Part shown: positions 13,684-17,108 of the stretch, piece after piece | Layout of the letters: every line of letters begins with the position of its first letter | How positions within the stretch are numbered: position 1 is the stretch's first letter | Assembly: GCA_964415395.1 (NCBI GenBank) | Contig: CAYPZU010000049.1 | Coordinates: forward strand, 1-17,108 | Length of the DNA stretch: 17,108 bases | Source: CAYPZU01 sp964415395 | GTDB taxonomy: Bacteria; Chlamydiota; Chlamydiia; Chlamydiales; SM23-39 | Direction of reading: 5' to 3' | Translations under genes and position numbers: made by a program | Notes under the pieces: model-generated | What the model was told of the DNA's origin: nothing | The model's input: only the letters and a program-made list of their open reading frames with translations | The model's database searches: none

Positions 13684-14686
13684 CATCGACCGAATCGAAA
13701 TCGACGAAATCACCCTCCCCCCGCTGAAACCAGGACAAGTCCTGGTCGAAGTGAAATACAGCGGCGTGTGCCATACCCAGCTGCTTGAAGTGCGCGGCCA
13801 CAGAGGCAAAGATCCCTATCTCCCTCACTGCCTCGGGCATGAGGGGAGCGGCATCGTTGTCGAAGTGGGCGAGAAGGTAGAGAAAGTGAAGCCAGGCGAT
13901 CCGGTCATCCTCTCCTGGATCAAAGGAAGCGGCGCGAATGTCATGGGCTCGATTTTCGATTGGAAAGGACAAAAGGTGAACGCAGGCGCCATCACCACCT
14001 TCAGCCGCTATTCGATCATCAGCGAAAACAGGCTGACCCCCCTCTCCAAAGATTTTCCCCTCAAGGAAGCCGCCCTCCTCGGATGCGCCATCCCCACCGG
14101 TCTCGGCGTCGTGTTCAACACGGCCCGCCCCCGCGCAGGCGAGAGCCTCGCCGTCTTCGGCTGCGGAGGAATCGGTCTTTGCGCGATTAAAGGAGCCTCC
14201 ATTTCCGGATGCGTTCCGATCATCGCAGTCGACATCAACCCCTCCAAGCTCGAAGCCGCGAAACAAATGGGCGCAACCCATCTAATCGACGCCTCTAAAC
14301 AGGATCCTGTGGAAGCGATCCAAAAAATCGGACCTCTCGATTTCTCCATCGAAGCGAGCGGAAGTCCCATCGCGATGACGCAAGCGCTAAAATCAGTGCG
14401 GGCGCAAGGCGGCGCTGCTGTCATCATCGGCAACGCGCGGCAAGGGCAAATGCTCAATCTCGATCCCAAAGAATTAAACCAGGGCAAACGGATCCTCGGA
14501 ACATGGGGCGGAGATAATAATCCCGACATCCACTATCCCCGCTATTGCAACCTGATCCGCTACGGACAGCTCAACCCAGCTCCTCTCATCGGAAAATCGT
14601 ACTCCCTGCATCAGATCAGCCAAGCTCTGACCGACCTTGAGCAAGGCCATGTGCTTCGTCCGATCATCGACATGGCCCTTGCATGA
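13655..14686 (+). CDS. Zinc-type alcohol dehydrogenase (medium-chain, NAD(P)-dependent)
   Basis: The 343-residue medium-chain dehydrogenase has the catalytic zinc ligands C39 (GVCHTQ), H62-E63 (GHEGSG) and C144 (GCAIPTG). The Rossmann loop is GCGGIG (169-174) with D193 in AVDIN, suggesting NAD rather than NADP. The lobe that normally holds four cysteines for the structural zinc (about 85-115 here) has none, so only the catalytic zinc site is predicted. It probably oxidises or reduces a hydroxyl of a sugar or polyol handled by the transketolase pair. It starts inside the end of the transketolase gene (29-base overlap) and shares ATGA with the next gene, so all are read as one unit. Substrate not assignable. 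Confidence 0.9.
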   Translation: MRTQAAILVDIDRIEIDEITLPPLKPGQVLVEVKYSGVCHTQLLEVRGHRGKDPYLPHCLGHEGSGIVVEVGEKVEKVKPGDPVILSWIKGSGANVMGSIFDWKGQKVNAGAITTFSRYSIISENRLTPLSKDFPLKEAALLGCAIPTGLGVVFNTARPRAGESLAVFGCGGIGLCAIKGASISGCVPIIAVDINPSKLEAAKQMGATHLIDASKQDPVEAIQKIGPLDFSIEASGSPIAMTQALKSVRAQGGAAVIIGNARQGQMLNLDPKELNQGKRILGTWGGDNNPDIHYPRYCNLIRYGQLNPAPLIGKSYSLHQISQALTDLEQGHVLRPIIDMALA

Positions 14687-15279
14687 CCCTCCGAATCGGG
14701 ATCGACTTCGACAACACCCTAGCTTCCTACGATGGCGTCTTCTACCAAGCTGCCCTAGAAAAGGGGTTGATCCCGGCCGATCTACCGCATTCAAAAGGCG
14801 CCGTCCGCGACTATCTGCGCTCGATCGGCAAAGAAGACACCTGGACTGAACTCCAGGGCTACATCTACGGCGCCCGGATGGTTTTGGCCCAACCCTACTC
14901 CGGCGCCGACCGCTTCCTCGCTCTCTGCCAAAAGAAAGCAATCCCGGCCTATATCATCAGCCACAAAACCAAACACCCGTTCCTCGGGCCTCGCTACGAC
15001 CTTCACGAAGCTGCCAAATCATGGTTAACAGCACTTCCCTTTTCGACGCCTCCTGCTTTTTTTGAGCTCACTCTCAAACAAAAGCTCGAACGAATCGCGC
15101 TCCAGCAATGCACCGTTTTCATCGACGACCTCCCCGAGCTGCTTGCAGAGAATGAGTTCCCTCCGCAGGTAAAAAAAATTCTCTTCGATCCTCACAGCCT
15201 CCATGCTCCCCACCCAAGCTATTTCTACGCCGCTTCGTGGGATCAAATCTCCGAACATCTTTTTGCTCATGGATCCTAA
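14683..15279 (+). CDS. HAD-superfamily hydrolase-like protein
   Basis: The 198-residue protein opens with RIGIDFDNTLASYDG, the HAD motif I with nucleophile D8 and acid D10. IISHKTK (91-97) fits motifs II/III (S93 and a lysine), and VFIDDLPELL (145-154) supplies the motif IV acids D148-D149. HAD phosphatases in glycan clusters typically remove a phosphate from a sugar phosphate, as in heptose precursor pathways. The ATG overlaps the dehydrogenase stop by four bases. The middle part (30-85) is a small helical cap with no clear match. Some relatives are only structural, but all motif residues are present, so activity is likely. Confidence 0.85.
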   Translation: MTLRIGIDFDNTLASYDGVFYQAALEKGLIPADLPHSKGAVRDYLRSIGKEDTWTELQGYIYGARMVLAQPYSGADRFLALCQKKAIPAYIISHKTKHPFLGPRYDLHEAAKSWLTALPFSTPPAFFELTLKQKLERIALQQCTVFIDDLPELLAENEFPPQVKKILFDPHSLHAPHPSYFYAASWDQISEHLFAHGS

Positions 15280-16246
15280 AACCTTCTCCCATTCCAATCT
15301 TCCCCAACCCCTTCAGATCCATCCGCTGGCCGGCGGCGCGAATAACCGCGTATTCAAACTCGAATTCAGCGACAGAAATCCTCTCGTCTATAAAGAATAC
15401 TTCCAGCACCCGAACGACCCAAGACGCCGCCTCCAATCCGAATTTTCCTTCCTCAAATACGCCTGGGACCTCGGTCTGAGAAACATCCCTGAGCCCCTCT
15501 CCTATGACGAATCCCTAAACAGCGCTCTTTACACCTATCTCCCTGGCAGACATATCCAGCCGCAAGACGTAAATGATTCCCTGATCGAACAAAAAGCCGC
15601 CTTTTTTCTCTCCCTCAACAAAGAAAAGAGCAAAGCCTCCAACCTTCCTCCCGCATCCGAAGCCTGCTTCACCACCAAATCATACCTCCAGATCACACAA
15701 ACCCGCATCGACCGGATCGCGACAGCCCAAACCGACTCTCCGCTGAACGAAGCTCTCCGCACCTTCATTGATTCCTCATTGCTCCCCAAGTGGAGTTCGG
15801 TCCAAAAAAACCTATGTAAAACCGCTTTACATGACGATCCCTTGCCCGATTCAGAGCGGTGCATCAGCCCTTCTGATTTTGGGTTCCACAACGCGCTTCT
15901 GAATTCGGATAACACCCTTCAATTCATCGACTTCGAATATGCAGGCTGGGACGACCCTTGCAAAGCGATCTGCGATCTCTTTTGCCAGCCCCGGATTCCG
16001 ATCCCTGAACGCTACTTCCCCTCGCTCTCCGCCTCGATCGCATCCACTTCATCAAACCCGGAAAAATGTCTCGATCGCTTCCGCCTCATTTGGCCCGTGA
16101 TGCAAATCAAATGGTGTTGTATTCTACTGAATTCTTTTACCCATGTCGGCAAGCATCGGCGCCAATTCTCTCGCTCGGAAGAACTCCAGCGTCAGGAAAA
16201 GCAGCTCCAGATGGCGAAAGAACAACTCAAAAAAATCGAAATTTAG
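15269..16246 (+). CDS. APH-fold small-molecule kinase (aminoglycoside phosphotransferase family)
   Basis: The 325-residue protein has the choline/aminoglycoside kinase fold. LAGGANNRVFKLE (20-32) is the nucleotide loop, K42 in VYKEY the ATP-contacting lysine, SPSDFGFHNALL (200-211) the catalytic loop with D203 and N208, and FIDFEYAGWDDP (219-230) the metal-binding D221. Family members phosphorylate small alcohols, amines or sugars; in glycan clusters some act as anomeric sugar kinases. The ATG at 15269 is preferred because it overlaps the previous stop by 11 bases and lies close to the conserved domain. An in-frame ATG at 15203 would give a 66-base longer overlap and has no better ribosome site. 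Resistance to antibiotics is not implied; the context points to sugar metabolism. Confidence 0.88.
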   Translation: MDPKTFSHSNLPQPLQIHPLAGGANNRVFKLEFSDRNPLVYKEYFQHPNDPRRRLQSEFSFLKYAWDLGLRNIPEPLSYDESLNSALYTYLPGRHIQPQDVNDSLIEQKAAFFLSLNKEKSKASNLPPASEACFTTKSYLQITQTRIDRIATAQTDSPLNEALRTFIDSSLLPKWSSVQKNLCKTALHDDPLPDSERCISPSDFGFHNALLNSDNTLQFIDFEYAGWDDPCKAICDLFCQPRIPIPERYFPSLSASIASTSSNPEKCLDRFRLIWPVMQIKWCCILLNSFTHVGKHRRQFSRSEELQRQEKQLQMAKEQLKKIEI

Positions 16247-16253
16247 GTGTCCC

Positions 16254-16916
16254 ATGGCATACATCGACTTTATTTCTCCTCTCCACAAGAAAACAAAGCG
16301 CGATTATCTCGGCAGGGTGAATGAATTCCCCAAAGCCGAAGCGGCAAAAGTCGCCTGCGAATTCGGGAAAGAGTACTGGGACGGCGACAGAAAATACGGG
16401 TATGGAGGCTATAAATACGACGGCCGCTGGCGTGCTGTAGCTGACCTCCTCGCCCAACACTACGGCCTCAAAGCAGGGGACAGAGTTCTCGACGTAGGCT
16501 GCGGGAGAGCATTCCTCCTCTACGATCTAACTCAGGCCGTTCCCGGCCTCCAAGTCAGCGGCATCGACGTCTCCCAATACGGAATAGAAACATCAAAAGA
16601 AGAAGTGCGCCCGTATCTCAAAAAAGCCGACGCCTCGAAGCTCCCCTTTCCTGATCATTCCTTCGACCTAGTAATTTCCATTAATGCCCTCCACAATCTC
16701 CCCTGTGAAAAATTGGAACTGGCTCTCAAGGAAATCGAACGCGTCGGGAAGAAAGACAAATACGTGGTCGTCGAGTCGTTCCGGAACGAAGAAGAGAAGG
16801 TGAACCTTCTCTACTGGCAACTTACATGCCGCTCCTTCTACTCTCCTGAAGACTGGGCCTGGTGGTTCAGACACTGCGGCTACAAAGGCGATCATTCATT
16901 CATTTACTTCGAATAA
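16254..16916 (+). CDS. Class I SAM-dependent methyltransferase (Methyltransf_11 type)
   Basis: The 220-residue protein carries the SAM loop VLDVGCGRAFLLYDL (78-92), the acidic D105 in SGIDVSQYG, the DASKLPFPDHSFDLVIS segment (126-142) and the following NALHNL. A 60-residue N-terminal lead (KEYWDGDRKYGYGGYKYDGRW) is rich in Tyr and Gly and reminiscent of sugar or amine methyltransferases in capsule loci. AGGTG overlapping the previous stop lies four bases before the ATG at 16254, so longer starts inside the kinase gene are rejected. It follows the kinase by seven bases and precedes the epimerase by eight. It could methylate a C, N or O position of the same sugar intermediate; sequence does not decide. 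Confidence 0.9.
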   Translation: MAYIDFISPLHKKTKRDYLGRVNEFPKAEAAKVACEFGKEYWDGDRKYGYGGYKYDGRWRAVADLLAQHYGLKAGDRVLDVGCGRAFLLYDLTQAVPGLQVSGIDVSQYGIETSKEEVRPYLKKADASKLPFPDHSFDLVISINALHNLPCEKLELALKEIERVGKKDKYVVVESFRNEEEKVNLLYWQLTCRSFYSPEDWAWWFRHCGYKGDHSFIYFE

Positions 16917-16924
16917 GGTTTGTC

Positions 16925-17108
16925 ATGAAAAAAGTTCTCGTCATCGGAAGCAACTCCTTTTCAGGAAGCGATTTTGTAGATCTTCTATTAGAAAAGAAGG
17001 AATATCAAGTCGTCGGCGTCAGCAGATCTCCTGAAAAATCACTCCTGTTTTTGCCTTACAAAAATCGCAATTCAACCCAGTTTACTTTTCATCAGATCGA
17101 TTTGAATA
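16925..17108 (+). CDS. NAD-dependent epimerase/dehydratase, N-terminal part (runs off right edge)
   Basis: Sixty-one residues are visible before the window ends. MKKVLVIGSNSFSGSDFVDLL has the Rossmann GxxxFxG pattern of extended short-chain dehydrogenases that act on nucleotide sugars. VVGVSRSPEKS, an NADP/NAD ribose-binding strand end, follows. AAGG overlapping the previous stop lies six bases before the ATG. As the seventh gene of the operon it probably reshapes an NDP-sugar (4,6-dehydration, epimerisation or reduction). The subfamily cannot be told from this fragment. Confidence 0.82.
   Translation, partial: MKKVLVIGSNSFSGSDFVDLLLEKKEYQVVGVSRSPEKSLLFLPYKNRNSTQFTFHQIDLN

Noticed and set aside
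13370..14281. Minus-strand open frame of 303 codons
   Set aside because: It is antisense to the transketolase and dehydrogenase genes, whose motifs are intact on the plus strand.
15269..16246. Antibiotic resistance by aminoglycoside phosphotransferase
   Set aside because: Only the general kinase fold is shared; the operon context is sugar biosynthesis and nothing points to drug modification.
1..17108. CRISPR arrays, tRNA or rRNA genes, insertion sequences
   Set aside because: No regular short repeats with spacers, no cloverleaf or rRNA segments, and no transposase or integrase gene were seen.

Overview
The window most likely comes from a member of the Chlamydiota outside the family Chlamydiaceae (an environmental, Parachlamydiales-like lineage). 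The main evidence is a bacterial DNA topoisomerase I carrying a C-terminal SWIB domain, a fusion known from chlamydiae. Other pointers are a two-partner-secretion-type exoprotein domain, a Kdo hydroxylase, and a set of surface-glycan genes that Chlamydiaceae lack. The species cannot be named from the sequence alone.

Left part (1-3879). An unrecognised protein runs off the left edge on the minus strand (1-756). Next comes a 357-base gene-free stretch holding a 9-bp inverted repeat around a TATAAT box and three strong hairpins in a row. Then a minus-strand three-gene operon reads from 3761 down to 1114: a small exported protein with a filamentous-haemagglutinin N-terminal domain, a membrane protein with an HEAVH (HExxH) metal-site motif whose start overlaps the previous stop, and a Kdo hydroxylase (kdoO). 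The divergent gene at 3880 is topA with its SWIB tail.

Middle part (6451-11727). This is clearly more AT-rich than both flanks and looks like an acquired surface-glycan island. It begins directly after topA with an FkbM-type methyltransferase gene that has a lipoprotein-like signal. Immediately after that gene's stop lies an 80-bp copy (72/80 identical) of the last codons of topA, so the methyltransferase gene sits between direct repeats of the topA 3' end. On the minus strand follow a second, paralogous FkbM methyltransferase with a Sec signal peptide, an O-antigen ligase/polymerase-like membrane protein, a TylF-like methyltransferase and a heptosyltransferase-family glycosyltransferase, in one operon.

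Right part (11728-17108). A divergent promoter region precedes a tightly packed seven-gene plus-strand operon: two half-transketolases, a zinc-type alcohol dehydrogenase, a HAD-fold protein, an APH-fold small-molecule kinase, a class I methyltransferase, and the start of an NAD-dependent epimerase/dehydratase. Most of these genes overlap or are separated by fewer than ten bases. Taken together they look like a pathway that builds and activates an unusual sugar or polyol for the surface glycan assembled by the middle cluster. The product cannot be read from the sequence.
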